A stretch of 64,000 nucleotides of DNA from Phaeosaccion multiseriatum (taxonomy: Eukaryota; Ochrophyta, other classes), in assembly GCA_965112735.1 (NCBI GenBank), contig OZ218952.1:5766001-5830000 (forward strand). Reading direction: 5' to 3'. The translations under genes and the position numbers were made by a program. Shown in pieces: positions 1-12,700 of this stretch (position 1 is the first letter of the stretch; the number at the start of each line of letters is the position of its first letter). A model generated the notes under the pieces. The model had not been told where the DNA came from. It worked only from the letters and a program-made list of their open reading frames with translations, and searched no databases.

Positions 1-177
1 AGTAGTCCTCGTAGTACGACGTAGGGGAGAACAAACAGCAGCTCTGCTTCTGTAGAAGAAGAGGAACCGGAATGGTTCTCTTCTCCTTCCTGCCTGTGTA
101 TGCTAAAGAGGCGGGTGTGAGGAGCAAGCCATCTCTCTAAGGAGGGCTCTTCGAGCTTCCCTCTCAACGAGCGAACC

Positions 178-3100
178 ATGGGGGAATCCCGTACCAAGCT
201 GCTGTCGAATCACCACCACCAGCGCCGGTGGCTGCAGTCTGTCAATGATGCAGGTGCGTCGTGTCGCTGGAAGACCAAGCACACACGTGCTTGTTCGGTG
301 ATGTGCAACGAAACAACCTCCCTACCTTGCCTTCCTCCTCTCCAGACATGGTGCAGTTCTTTGGCGACGACCAGTTCGACGCCAACGACTATACAAGGGC
401 CTTCTTTGAGCGGAACGAAGCGGCCAAGGCAGACGCTCGGTGCAGCGAGCTGGGAGAACTAAAGCGGCAGACGGAGGAGGTCAGTAGAAACTGCTGGACC
501 AGGGGTTGGTGTCCGCTGTGGCGCTGAGTAATAGCCATTGCTGTTGTTATTGTTACCATCTCTCCAGGCTCTGCGAAAGGAGGTGGTGCTGAACTATAGG
601 ACATTCATGCACGCCACTGAACAAATTCAGAGCATGGAGGGCGACATCGACACTCTAAAGGTACGGACGTTCCCTTGGGCCTTCAGTCTCTGTAGCTTGT
701 TTGCTCCCTCGAGAGCATGCTCTCAATTTGCCACATACGGTCTCACTTGGTGTTGGCGTGTTCTGCAGTCGCTATTGGGCTCTGCGCAAGGCACCCTTGA
801 CGCCTTCCGGGACGTCCGCTTCGTGCCTCCCGCCGACAAGGACCGGCCCAAGATGGGGGGCTGGAAGGACGCCAACGGTACGAGCTGCACTTTGCTCCAA
901 GAAAGCCTCATGCTTGCCTTGTCGCCGCTTCTCTTTTGTCCTGACCGCTTGCTTCACACCAAACACTCATCTCCTTCTCTCTCCTCTCCCCTGCGAAACC
1001 TCTGGGGGCCGCAGCCGCCGCGCCGCCTGCCGCTGGGGAAACCTCCCCTCGGGGCGGTAGCAGCACCAGTGCTGTGAGCAGCACCAGCCTGTCGCAAGAC
1101 AACAGGGCATCGCTCATGCGAGAGTTTGGCAACTTGCAGCACGGCGGTGGAGAGTTCGGCAAGCTCAAGCCGGGGGCAGGCAGCGTCATTGCCGGAAAGG
1201 GCCGCCTCGAGTCTGCACGAGACCTCAAACTGCCACAGTGGCTCGACAGGGCACCGACAGAGGTTCGTTCGTTTGTTGATCGCTCACGATCCCCGTGTGG
1301 GTGGGAGCAAGGAATACGTTGAGTGGTGCCACTTGCAAACAAATCACCTCGTGATTCGCCTCGGGAACGAATTTATGTGATGCCCTTTGACAGCTGGAGG
1401 AGCTGCTGCTGGAGCGCAAGCACTATGATGCGAATAAGCTGATTTTGAAGGTAAGCCGGGTCATGTGTCCTTCGTGCCATGTGGTAATCATTCACGGCGC
1501 GTACTCCATGTCTACCCCACACAGGTGCGCGAGTTCTCCTCCAACGTGCACAGTGCACGCAACTTGGGGACCATGGTGGGGCAGATCTTCAGCCGAGTGG
1601 AGGAGATGGCCCTTGCGCTTGCCTCTCGGCTGCTGTACGACATCGCTAAATGCAACATGTTCACGGCGTGGGGCTTCAGAGAGCACAAGAAGAACTTTGC
1701 GCTGCTCATCGCCCTCGGCCACGGAGACGCGGCCGCCAGAGCCTTTGCTCAGGTGTGTGTCGTCGTGCTCGTCGTGTCATTTGGGGTCGCCTCTCTTTCC
1801 TTTCGTCGTGTCAATCGTCCCTTCTCTCTTTCCTCTCGCCTTGTCAATTGGGCCCTCCGGTCCTGTCCTTGTTCCGTCGGCCCCGATCTCATGTGAGAGT
1901 GCCCCCCCTTTCTTTCTTCACAGGAGCGCACTTCCCTCATCCGGAGGAGGATGCGCATGGTGGAAGCCAACGCAGACCCTCTGAGCTACGTCTCACAGGT
2001 AGGTAGGAAGGGGGAGGGGAAGAGCAAGGAAAGAGATGCGCCCCGTACTCACACACCAGGCAACACCCATGTCTGTTGCACACGCACACACACACACACA
2101 GCTGAGTCGCATCTTCTTTGAGATTGTGGCGGATGCGGCGACGTCGTTCCTCAAGTTGTTCTGCGGTGACAAGAGGGAGCTGGCGAGGCAGTCTAAGCGC
2201 AGCGTCAAGGTCAGTCAGTGCCGTCCTCCGCAACCCCCCCCCCCTCCCCCTGACCCTCAATCTAACCCTAACCTCCGCCGCCCCCTCCCTCGTCGTCAGA
2301 GTCCGGCTCTGTGGCTCGTGTACAGTGGTGTGCGCAAGAGCGGCACGGGGCCTTTCTGCCGCCTTTCGGTGTGGGTGGATCAGGAGATTCAGCAGTTCGC
2401 GGGTCTCGTTGGCAGACAGATACGAATGGTGAGAATGCACGTGCCGTGCAATTGGGCACATTTTCCGGGTGCGGGGTGCGATTCGATTCGATTGACCCCA
2501 ACGCATGTATGTGCATACCTTCTGTGGTCTGAGCAGGTCGGAGTGGGCGCCCACTTGACCCGCTCCCCCGTGCCGGCGCCTCTGCGGTTGCGCATGAACA
2601 CGGGAGGAGGGGTCGCTACTGCTGTGGCGAGCCCCCTCAAACCCGGCGCTGCTGCGGGCGCCAACGGACAGAAACCACCTAAAGCTCGAGCAGGCGCGGG
2701 TAGTGCTGTACCAGACCCGCCCCCTGCAGGTGCTGTTTGTGAGAGTGTGCGCTTGCTTGTTCGCTGTGCAGGGCTCAAGTCGAGTCCAGTCAAGTGTGTT
2801 TTTTTTTGTTTGTTTTTTTGCCTTTGCTGCCCCTTCTTTGCTTGACATGTTGGACGTGCTTGACACTTTACTTTAGGCCGGCGGCGGAGCTCGTGGGGCC
2901 TCCGAGGCGGGGAAGGGACGGTGCTGCGGCTGGGCCCCATGGCGGCTTCGCTCTTCTCTATGGTCAGCCTCATGCTGGAGGAGGCGTTCGCAGAGGCCAC
3001 GGCTCTCCGGAACATCGGCTTCTGCGCACAGGCCTCGCTGGCCAGCAGACTCACGCCCGACCTCATGGACTTTATCAAGGACTATGTTGATCAAATCTGC

Positions 3101-3772
3101 AACAATCTCAAGGACGTGGTGGGGAAGGAAGACTGGCGGGCCAAGAGCACCATCCGAGTGGTGCCGCCCGAGGTGTTGACGGGCGTGTTTGACGAGGTGG
3201 TGTTGGATAACCTCAGCGTGAGCAGCTGCGTCTTGGTGAGGGAGATTAGAGACATGCTGGACTACTGCATGGTGTTGCTGGAGCCGCCCCTGCCCGAGGA
3301 AGAGGTGTCTTTAGGGCCGGACGAAGCCGCCATGGAGGAGGAGGTGGGGTCGCCCAAGCAGCCCAGTGGTCCTGACAACAAGACGCGTCTAATGTACGCC
3401 CCTGAGGCCTCCAAGAAGGAGGCATGCTACGGCAGAGACGTGTTCCTGCATGTACAACCCATGGTCCTGCGCAGTGTTATTAGCGTCATGGAGCGCTACC
3501 TCGACGCGCTCAGCACGGCGGGCTACCTGCAGCCAGGTGGGGCCCAGGCGGAGGACGGGGCCCAGTGCCTGCAGAGTCTGGCGAGGACCTTCATGCCCCA
3601 CCTCAGCGCGTGGTGCGAAGAGCTCTTACCGGAAGCCGCTGCCGACGCCAGCGATATGGCAACGCTCAAGACTCTCACCAAGAGGCTCGAGTCAGAGGCG
3701 CAGCAGCTGCTGCAGAACAAGCACAAACACGGGACTTCAACAGACGGCGACGTCTTGGGGGACTCTGGATGA
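178..3772 (+). CDS. EXO84: Exocyst complex subunit EXO84 (EXOC8)
   Basis: Predicted subunit of the octameric exocyst, which tethers secretory vesicles to the plasma membrane. Twelve exons join in frame to 781 residues: 178-253, 346-479, 568-660, 769-877, 1015-1262, 1394-1450, 1525-1752, 1924-1998, 2102-2209, 2300-2428, 2537-2729, 2877-3772. The N-terminal part (residues about 26-115) has the Vps51/Exo84 coiled-coil look, including FDANDYTRAFF and EVVLNYRTFMHATEQIQSME. It is followed by LPQWLDRAPTELEELLLERK, which corresponds to the conserved start of the Exo84 C-terminal helical bundle. The rest is helical, with a low-complexity linker before the last exon. The first ATG was chosen because it splices in phase onto the conserved segment; the Met at 348 is an alternative start. 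Its stop lies only 36 bp from the stop of the opposite FIP1 gene. Family assignment is by recognised pattern and is fairly secure. Confidence 0.82.
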
Positions 3773-3808
3773 TTCGAAGCGTAAGATACAATTTTACATA
3801 TTCGAATC

Positions 3809-4184
3809 CTACCACTCTCTTCGGCGGCTCCTGCCATTGTCCCATTCTCCACGTCTCCTATCGTCACCACGATCCCTGGCGTCACGGTCCCTTCCATCAC
3901 GCTCCCTTCCGTCACGGTCCCTGCCGTCTCTCCTTCCCCCATCCCTTCCTCCTCCTCCATCCCTTCCCCTGTCCCTCCCCCCGTCCCACCCCCCGATCTC
4001 CTCCCGACCTCTCTTCCTGCTACCACCCCTGTCTTCTCCTGCGCCCCTCCCCCCGCCCGCCCATCCTCCCCCCGGGCCATCGTACTGCTGGTGCTGTCGC
4101 GATGGGTACTGCTGATGCTGCTGATGATGGTGCTGCTGCTGCTGCTCCTGCTGCTGCGGATGCTGTCTCGGGGGGTACTGCTGA

Positions 4185-4231
<47 letters not shown>

Positions 4232-5820
4232 AGGTGCAGGCCCTGATCCTCCTCTTTGCTCCTCCCGGTGCCCGTGAGGCGAGGCCGGAGGGGCAGGCGG
4301 TCGATGTGGCTCTGTATCCTTGTACCTGGCGGCAGCAGGAGAAGCAGGAGGAGCAGGAGGAGGAGGAGGAGGAGGAGGAGGAGGAGGAGCAGGAGCAGGT
4401 CGCGGAGGCTTTGGTCGAGGAGCCTCCCGCTGGACACGCTTCCGTAGCTGCTTGATTGCGTACTCCTGTCGAAATGGATGGTTGGCTGCATGTAAGCATT
4501 AGGTCCTTTGGTCCTCAACGGAAAGGGCAAGGGTACAAGAATGTGCTTGCATCACGACTTCTCACCACCCAAGTCTCTTCCGTGAGCCCGTAGTTGAAGA
4601 AGTCACTGATGTCCACTCCATACGTCTGCCTCGCAACAACGACAAGAGCAACAAGACCGAGTCGGGGTGGGATGAGCTACGAGTTCTGTCCTGCCGCAGC
4701 CCGCTTCGCATGGCATCGCCGGGTACACGCTCTCACCTGCCAGGGCTTATTATCAAGCGCTGGAATGTCAATGTCGAATGCGCTGCGGCCAAACGGGCGC
4801 TGCACGTGTTGAGGAGAAGAGACACACGCGCGTGTGTTAGCAGGCAGGACAGCCAGCCGGCATCACTCACTTTGCGTGTCGAATGCGCTCCTCACCTGCA
4901 ACTCCTTCATGGCAGCGTAGCCACCCTTCTCACTAGACTTGAGCCCTTGCGAGACCACCTGCATGGACTCCGCCAGATGGTCGACTCTCTCCTCTCCGCT
5001 CTCTCCCCTGCCAGCCCTCCCACCCGCAGTAGTAGCAGCAGCAGTAGTAGCACCTGCAGCGTCGGCGGACTTCGATCCCTCAGGCGTTTGCCTCACGAAG
5101 GTGTTGGTACCTCGGAGAAAGCGCTTGGCGGCCCCTTGAAGAGGGGCGGGCTTGGGCCGACCAATGCTCACGACAATGCCGTCCTGCAAAGTAAGGTGGG
5201 GCGTTCTGCGGGGTCACACACACACACAGTAGAGAATACATGTAGTCACAGATACATGTACGTACGTCGTCCGAGTCTTGCTCCTCCGCCTCGGGCTCGT
5301 CTCCTGGCTGGTCCACAGCAGCAGCCACATTGCTAGCCACATCTGGTTGGGCTGCTGCCACTGCAGGGGTCTTGACTTCAGCAGCAGCAGCAGCAGCAGC
5401 AACACCAGCAGCAGGAGCAGCAGCAGGAGCAGCAACACCAGCAGCAGAATCGTCCTGCTCCTCCTCAACTTCTAGCTTGACGGGGAGTGTCCTCGCCTCC
5501 TCATCATCCCGTCTTCGTATTAGCCGCCCCACATCTACGTCCTCCTCCTCCTCCTCCTCCTGGACCGGTAGCGCAAGCGCAGCCACGTCTACGGGGGCAT
5601 CCTTGCCCTCCGACGTCTCGTCGACTGCCTCGTCCAAGCTGGCCACGTCGTCATCGTCTCCGAAGAGAGGGGCCTCTTGCTGCAAAAGGGAAAGGAGGAG
5701 GGGGAGTAAGTAAGGGGGCTACGCTTCTGGCTTGGAGCAATGAAGCAGCGGGGACAGCCGTAGAAGAGGCAGTGTGCGAACAGTATCAGCGACAGCTCAA
5801 GGGAAGACGTCGCTCACCAT
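3809..5820 (-). CDS. FIP1: Pre-mRNA 3'-end processing factor FIP1
   Basis: Predicted CPSF/polyadenylation-complex subunit that bridges poly(A) polymerase, CPSF30 and U-rich RNA in the nucleus. Six exons (5820-5818, 5679-5266, 5183-4896, 4799-4737, 4625-4566, 4465-3809) give 494 residues. The diagnostic FIP1 motif is split over three exons, about residues 244-290: FDIDIPALDNKPWQ, then YGVDISDFFNYGLTEETW, then EYAIKQLRKRVQRE. Ahead of it is a long acidic region, as in yeast and human FIP1. Behind it are a proline run, a polyglutamine tract encoded by a CAG repeat (4187-4229), and an Arg-Asp/Arg-Glu/Gly-rich tail like that of human FIP1L1. The first coding exon would hold only the ATG before a good GTGAGC donor; an upstream start cannot be excluded. 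The gene diverges from the CS-domain gene over 152 bp. Confidence 0.85.
4187..4229. repeat. CTG/CAG trinucleotide repeat in FIP1
   Basis: A near-perfect (CTG)14 on the + strand that encodes a polyglutamine run in FIP1 on the minus strand. Shorter CAG interruptions on both sides extend the Gln-rich segment. Length variation among strains is likely. Confidence 0.9.
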
Positions 5821-5972
5821 GACACAGAAGCAGCGGGGAAGGAAGAGAGAGAACGAGGAGCGGGCGGGCGGGCGGGGCTTGGAGCACAAACACGCGTACT
5901 CACAGATGTCAATCCACGCGGCAAGCTCCCTTCCCTTTCCAACCATAAGCCATAGCGTGCTGCTCTTAGCCC

Positions 5973-7310
5973 ATGGGGCGCCTTCCCCTCGTTCTCCTCC
6001 TTGCCCTCGTTCTTGCCAGCGCAGCAGCAGCGGCAGCAGCCGCGACAGCTGGGTTGGGGGAGATTCTTCGGGAAGAACAGGAGGCGGAAGCCGAGAGGGG
6101 AGGGGAAAAGCGATGCTTGACACTTTTCGGCCAGAAGGGCCCAGGGTGCTCGCCGCCCGATCTCTCCCAGGTCATTGCACGGGGATGGTGGGATTGCGCA
6201 TCGGCCTGCATCGCCCACCTCAGGTTCGTAGGCAACAGAAGGAGAGGCCTCCGTTTTTCCCTCCTCGCTCTTCATCCTATTCCTTGCTGCTACTGCTGCT
6301 GAAACAGTACCAAAGGGGAGATGCTGGCTGCACACAATGAGTTCGAGACGCAGCAACGGAGCATCATTCGGGACCTCAATAGTATAAAGAGGGTGCTCGA
6401 AGCCAGTAAAGGTAAAAGATGACTCCTTACTTTTGGTCCAGTCAAGCCCCCTTTCATCTAACGGCACTACCCTCTCCCCCCCCCCAACCCAACCAGCTAC
6501 TGCTGTCATCCAGCCAGCCTTTGAGTGGGCGCAAAGCGCAGACCTCGTGTTTCTCAATGTCAAGTTTTCCCATAGAATCGATGCCCCTGCCACGCTCGAC
6601 GTTGAGGTGGATAGTGTGTCTCTCACACCTCAGGGCCTCCACCTCAGGGTATGTCGTATCGTCTTGCGACGAGTGGGGCTCACTAGATCTGAGAAACGAA
6701 CATTCGTTTAAGAAGGAGGGGCTCACCAAGTCTAAGGAGAGACGGAGTGGCATGGCTTCGGAAACGGCCATGGAGGAGTCTCTTCACACCCCTTGTTGTG
6801 TTGTCCCCCCCTTCCTGCGTCGTGCTTTGAACCAGGCCTCCAAGGACCAGAAGGAGTTTGTGCTGAAGATCGACCTTTGGTCAGAAATTGACGCCGAGGC
6901 CTCGCAGTACGCCAGCGCCAGCGTGGGACGGATGACCTTCACCTTGACCAAACAGACGCCTGCCAGCTTCTGGCCACAGCTGCTGCAGCCGGGGGCGGAC
7001 AAGAAGAAGCTGGCACATCACACGTGGTGGGCTAAGAAGGAACAATATAGGTAGGGAAAAATTTTGTCTTTGTTGTCCAACACTCCCGACTAACGAAAGA
7101 ACACAAAACACCAACAGCGACGAGGTGGAGGAGCTGGAGGAGGAGTACTACGCGGCGTTGCTCGAGCAAGAGGAGGGAAAGCCAACAGCAAGGCGGCGGG
7201 GAAAGGAGGGGGGGGAGGAGGAGGAGGAGGAGCAGGAGGAGGAGACTAAGGAAGCTCTCAAGGACAAGTTAAAGGAGGGGGAGCTAGGCGCCGCGGGCGA
7301 GGAGCTGTGA
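5973..7310 (+). CDS. Secretory-pathway protein with CS (p23-like) domain
   Basis: Five exons (5973-6223, 6308-6411, 6497-6648, 6836-7050, 7118-7310) give 304 residues. A clear signal peptide (LPLVLLLALVLASAAAAAA) is followed by a short region with several cysteines and a helical stretch. Then comes a beta-sandwich of CS/p23 type (residues about 120-235): WAQSADLVFLNVKFS, a VSLTPQGLHLR strand, IDLWSEID, and a segment ending in FWPQLL and HHTWWAKKEQY. This end layout resembles the CS domain of HACD3/B-ind1-type proteins, but no dehydratase domain or further membrane segments are present. The tail is very acidic (poly-Glu) and has no KDEL. The likely role is an ER-luminal or secreted co-chaperone-like protein, but this is inference. 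I do not know a named orthologue. Confidence 0.7.
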
Positions 7311-7520
7311 GTGACTACTACTTCTTATTATAATTTTTAAGATTCCCTTTCCTTACACAATCAGGTCATACTTTTATTTGCACTCGCGCGCTTCGAATCG
7401 CAATGACGGTCCCGTACTAATCTATTTCCTCCACACTACTCTGTGAGCGTGTGTGTGTGCGAGTGCGTTTGCTAACCTAAGCAAAGGCCGAGGGGAAGAA
7501 AGAAGGGCCATGCAGACACA

Positions 7521-9762
7521 TCATGCAGACCGAGCGGCTGCCGGCGCGCTCTTGCTGCCACTGGCTGCCAGCGACTCCTCCTCCCCCCCCTCGCTCGCCT
7601 CCTCCTTCTTGGCGAGCGGCCCGTGCTGCTCCGAAGGCGGTACGAGTTGGTAAAACTTAGGCAGGTACTTGGCCCAATCAGCGAGGATGGCCTCTCCCTT
7701 GGCCGATCCCGTCTTTGCTACGTGCTCCTCAATCAGCCCCTTGAGCTGTGCCTCTCCCTGCGGGGTCACCACGCGCTGCATCTTGACAATCTCGTGGTTC
7801 ACGTGGGAGGCGAAGGATGCCCCTACCGCCCCCGTTTCGTCCACGGAGGTCTCGTCGTCGTCCAAGAAGTAGGCCAGGCCGCCTGTCATGCCCGCGCCAA
7901 TGTTTCTCCCTGCGGTGCCCAGCACCACCACCACCCCGCCCGTCATGTACTCGCAGCTGTGGTCACCGCATCCCTCCACCACGGCATGAGCGGCGGAGTT
8001 TCGCACCGCAAATCGCTCCCCGGCCCGGCCGTTGACAAACACCTTTCCGCCCGTGGCGCCGTACAGACACGTGTTGCCGATAATCACATTCTCGGAGGGC
8101 TCAAACGTAGCCCCTGGAGCAGGCATGACGGAGATTGTCCCTCCGTGGATGGACTTGCCCACGTAATCGTTGGCCTCTCCGTTGAGCACCACGTCCATGC
8201 CGGGCATGAGGAAGGAGCCGAAGGACTGCCCTGCGCTGCCGTTGAAGCGCAGCGACAGCTTTCCGCCCTTGGCCGCGAAGCCCTTGTTGCCCCAGCGCTT
8301 GGCCATGGCCCCCGACAGCCTCCCGCATACGCTTCGATCCGTGTTGAGGATTGGCAGCGTGAGGGACGCCTCGCCAGCGTTCTCCAGGGCTGCCGCGATG
8401 CCCTGTGTTGTTTAAAGGATGTGTGTGTGTGTGTGTGTGTGTGTAGGGGGTTGAGTCAAGGGAGGGGGTCACTTCTCTTCCCTCCTTTGTACTGTGGTGT
8501 TGGACACAGAGAGACACACGACAGAAGCCCCTTTCAAAAACCAAGCCCACGAACACCACCAACCAGGCACAGCACCAACCTCGTCCTTAAGTATGTCGTC
8601 GTCCAGCACTGGTCCGTTGGAGTTCACCTCTCCGTGGTCCAGCCACCCCCGAGCAGCGGCGTCCTTCACATCGGGCAGCTGGGGAGGCGGGGAGGAGGAA
8701 AGGGGGGCATGTGTGGGGAAGTGGGTGTAAGACATTGCTTGGGGTGTACATCGAGTCAAGCAAGCGAGAGTCATAACGAGCGCAGCAGATTAAAGCTAAG
8801 CAAAGGCACACCAGAGCAAGCCAAGCTTGACTCACCTTGGTGATGAAGTCCAAGTCGAGCAAGTCGGCGGTCTTGCTGAGCCTGAGCCCCTCTCGCGTCT
8901 TGAGCAAGTCGCTGCGACCAATGAGCTCATCCAGCGACTCGTATCCGAGGTGGGCCAGCAGCATGCGCACCTCCTCCGCCACGAACTGGAAGAAGGTGAC
9001 GATGTTGTCGGGCGTGCCGGGGAACTTCTTACGGAGCTCCTCCTTCTGCGTCGTGACTCCAACCGGACACGTGTTGGTGTGGCACACACGGGCCATGATG
9101 CATCCCTCCGCGATCATGGCAATGGTGCCGAAACCGTACTCTTCGGCGCCCATGAGAGCCGCCATCATCACGTCCCAGCCAGTTTTGATGCCGCCGTCCA
9201 CGCGCAGCAGAGAGCGGTCGCGGAGCTTGTTGTCGACAAGCGTGCGGTGCACTTCGGCAAGACCAAGCTCCCAGGGAGAGCCCGCGTGCTGCCATCGGGA
9301 GGGTCGGGGGGTCGAGGGGTCGGGGAGATGAGTCAGGGGGTGAAGAGGGCGAGAGAGCAAAGAAAAGCAGCACCACAGTTCCTTTCCGGTCGTCCCACCT
9401 TGATGGAGCTGAGCGGAGACGCGCCGGTGCCGCCGTCGTGGCCGGAGATCTGAATGACATCCGCGTTGGCCTTGGCCACTCCCGCAGCGATGGTCCCGAT
9501 GCCCACCTCCGCCACAAGCTTCACAGACACGCCCGCCGCGGGGTTGACCTGTCCATCGGCAGAGGGCAAATGGGAAACGCAGAGCAATCAATGCCGAGCA
9601 ATCAATGCCGAGCAATCAATGCCGAGCAAGCGCCATGAGGAGGTTGTAAGCACTCTGTGTCCGTGTGCCTCCCTCTGGCCTGGCTCTCCTCTCTCTCTGT
9701 GTGTGTGTGTGTTCCGAAGCACCACCTCTCTTACCTGGTGCAGATCGAAGATGAGCTGTGCC

Positions 9763-9794
<32 letters not shown>

Positions 9795-12700
9795 CGGCGG
9801 CGAGATGAGCGTGACTCCAGGGGTGGAGGACCGGAGCCCCGCAATGTACTCATTGATCTTAGGGCCAGGCAGCTGCCCGCCCTCCCCCGGCTTGGCTCCC
9901 TGCGCCATCTTGATCTCAATCTGCTTGGCACTCATGAGGTACTCAGGTGTCACTCCAAAGCGGCCCGAGGCAACCTGCTTGATGGCACTAGTGGCAAGGT
10001 CGCCGTTACGCACTCCCTTGAGGTGAGGGAAGCTCTCGGAGCGGCCGGTGGACTCGTCCACGTCCGAGAAGGGGTTGAAGCGAAGAGGGTCCTCTCCACC
10101 CTCGCCCTGTAGCAGAAAGTCAGACAGAGCACAGTAGCGGTAGTAGTAGCAGCAGCAGCAGCGGCGGCGGCAGCGCCGGCGCCAACGAGTCAGCCAGTCA
10201 GTCTCTCCGTACAGTATATTGGGTGGTGTGGTGAGGAGGGGGGTGGGGGGTAGTGCACCGACCAACCAACTAACCAACCGACGAACCAACCAGGACTTAC
10301 CGAGTTGCTCTTTCCTCCGATGCGGTTGACTCCGATGGCCAGTGTCTCGTGTGCCTCCCTGCTCAGCGCTCCAAGAGACATTCCCCCTGTGCAAAAGCGC
10401 GCCATAATCTTGTCCACAGACTCCACAGACTCCAAAGGAATCTCGGGCCTGGCAAGAGGCAAGAGCAGCGCCGAGCGGTGAACAAAGGGGCGTTGGGCGT
10501 GGGTGGGCTTCGAGGCAGTAGAGCTTGGAGGGGGGCGTTAAAGACGTTACGAGGTTGGGGAGTGGAGTGCGTCCCCACCACCCACGACAACCCCCAACAA
10601 CACAGCGACCTCTTGGCCTGACTTTGGCTCACTTGGGGTCTGCTCACTTTGACCTGCATACTTGACCTCACTGACTCACCTGTCCGAGTTGAAGTCCAGC
10701 ATATCCCTGAGTGTGGTCGTGGGACGGGACTTGAGAGACTCCATGAAGAGCTTGTACCTGGAGGGGAAGGGAGGGAGGGAGGGAGGGAGGGGTGAGGCTC
10801 CCCTCACAGCCGTGCAGGTAGGTCATTGGTGTGCGAGAGGAGGAGAGAAAAAGTATTCCCCCACACACGCTCCCACATCCGCACGCACGCACGCACGCAC
10901 ATGTTGAACTCCTTGGCCTCGAGGGCGGCGTGTAGAGACTTCATGAGCAGGGGCGAGTTGTGATGGTACTCGCCAGAGCGGTAGAACTGCACATAGCCGT
11001 AGTTGTTGAGCTTCTTGTGCTCCAGCTCGCTGTCTCCGTTCTCGCCGTATGCCGCGGCGTGGAAAGTAGCCACTTCGTTGGCCAGCTCGGCTGTGGAGAG
11101 CCCGCCCAAGCGAGAGGGTGTGCCCTTGAAGCCTGTGTAGGGAAACAAGGGGAAGAGGAAGAGAGAGGGAGAAGGTGAGGGAAGCCAGGTCATCCACATC
11201 TCCCTCTCCCTCTCCCTCCAGCGGAGCATACAGAATGGTGATAAAAAGCATTCATTGGGTCACTGAACCCCCCCCCCCTCCGGACAAGCGCACATAAAGT
11301 GGTGTGCAATGCATTCATTGGGTCACTGACCTAGCTGCAGCAGGTCCTGTCCGATGCCTGGGGGGTGGGGCGGCACGACACAAGCGTCGGTGTTAAGCAG
11401 AGCATAGCATACCAGAGCAGAGAGGCCACGTACACAGCAAGCGGCGCCTTCTCGCCTCCCACCACCCACTCGCTCACCAATGGACTCGAAGATTTGCGCG
11501 CCTTGGTACGAACTCAGCAGCGAAATGCCCATCTTGGACATAATCTTCAGCAGGCCGGCGTCCACAGAGCTGCGGAAGTTCTGTTGGGCCTGCAGCAGGG
11601 AGACGTTGGGCAGAGTGCCCTTGGTCATCTTCACTTGGGTGCGCTTCGACTCCCACCAGCTCTGTTGGGGCGGGGCAGGGCGGGACAAAGCAGAGGGGAG
11701 AAAGAGACATGGAGAGATATGAGAGGGAGGGACAGACAGAGAGACAGAGAGAGTGGTGAGAGACAGGGGGGGTGGGGGTGCCACGACGCGTTCAGCAAAC
11801 GGCGCGGTGCAAGTGCAAGAGGCCGTCTTTCTCTGCCCCTGCGAAGAGTTGAAAGTGGCTTGGCGCTCACCTTGATGGCCTCGAGGGCGAGGTAGGGGTG
11901 CACAGCAGAGGCACCGTAGCCCACCAGGCAGGCGAAGTGGTGAGTGCTCCACGCCTGGCCAGTCTCAGAGATGAGGGACACTTTCATCCTTAAGCGCTGC
12001 TCAATCAACCTGGAGAGAGAGAGCAAGAGAGAGGGAGGGAGACAGCGGGATCCGTCAAGTCAGGAGGGGGGCCTTCGCAGAGAGGAGGGGATGCCTCGCC
12101 CCACCGCTCGCACACTCACTTGTGGTGCACAGCTCCCACGGCCAGGAGGGGAGGGATGTAGGTATCTTCCCCAGCGAGGCCCGCCTTATCGGGCTGCGCT
12201 CCGCCCGCCTTGTCGGACAGGACGAGAATATGCGCTCCCTGCTCCACAGCACTCACTGCCGCTGCCGTGAGCTTCTCTACCGCCTTGGCCAGGCCCTCGG
12301 GACCGTCGGCAATGGGGTACAGCGTAGACAGCACCTCCGTCTGGCAAGGCAGCACGAGGAGCGTGAGGGAAGGGGGTGGCGGGTGGGGGGGTGAGTTAAC
12401 ATCAACGATTCTCGCAGAGGTTGCGAGGCAGCAGCCACACGCCTCCACCTCCCCCTAGACCTCTCTTTTTCTCTCCCTCTCTTTCTCTCTCGATGCCTCT
12501 CTCTCTCGTTGCCTCACTCTCTCCCTCCCCTCTCGCTCTCGCTCTCTCTCTCTCCTCCTTTCTCTGTCCGCCTCCCACCTTCATGCCCGAGGCAGCGGAA
12601 ATGGCCTTGAGCTCAGCGGCGTTGAGGACCGGCGAGTCAATCTTGAGCAGCGCAGCGTCCTCCTCCGTGGGATCCATGGGGTTACCGCGGCTGCCCAGCA

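Noticed and set aside
2258-2275. CTAACCCTAACC telomere-like sequence
   Set aside because: Only two units, inside an EXO84 intron; too short to be an interstitial telomere.
3780-3825. TTCGAATCCTACC resembling a tRNA T-loop
   Set aside because: No acceptor or anticodon stem could be formed around it, and it lies between two overlapping 3' ends.
3565-4530. Leu-, Ala- and Ser-run frames on both strands around the FIP1 tail
   Set aside because: They come from the CAG/GGA repeats; only the frame continuing the FIP1 motif closes in phase with its upstream exons.
9582-9630. Regular 14-bp repeats considered as a CRISPR-like array
   Set aside because: Repeats are adjacent with no spacers, intronic, and in a eukaryotic genome; a minisatellite explains them.
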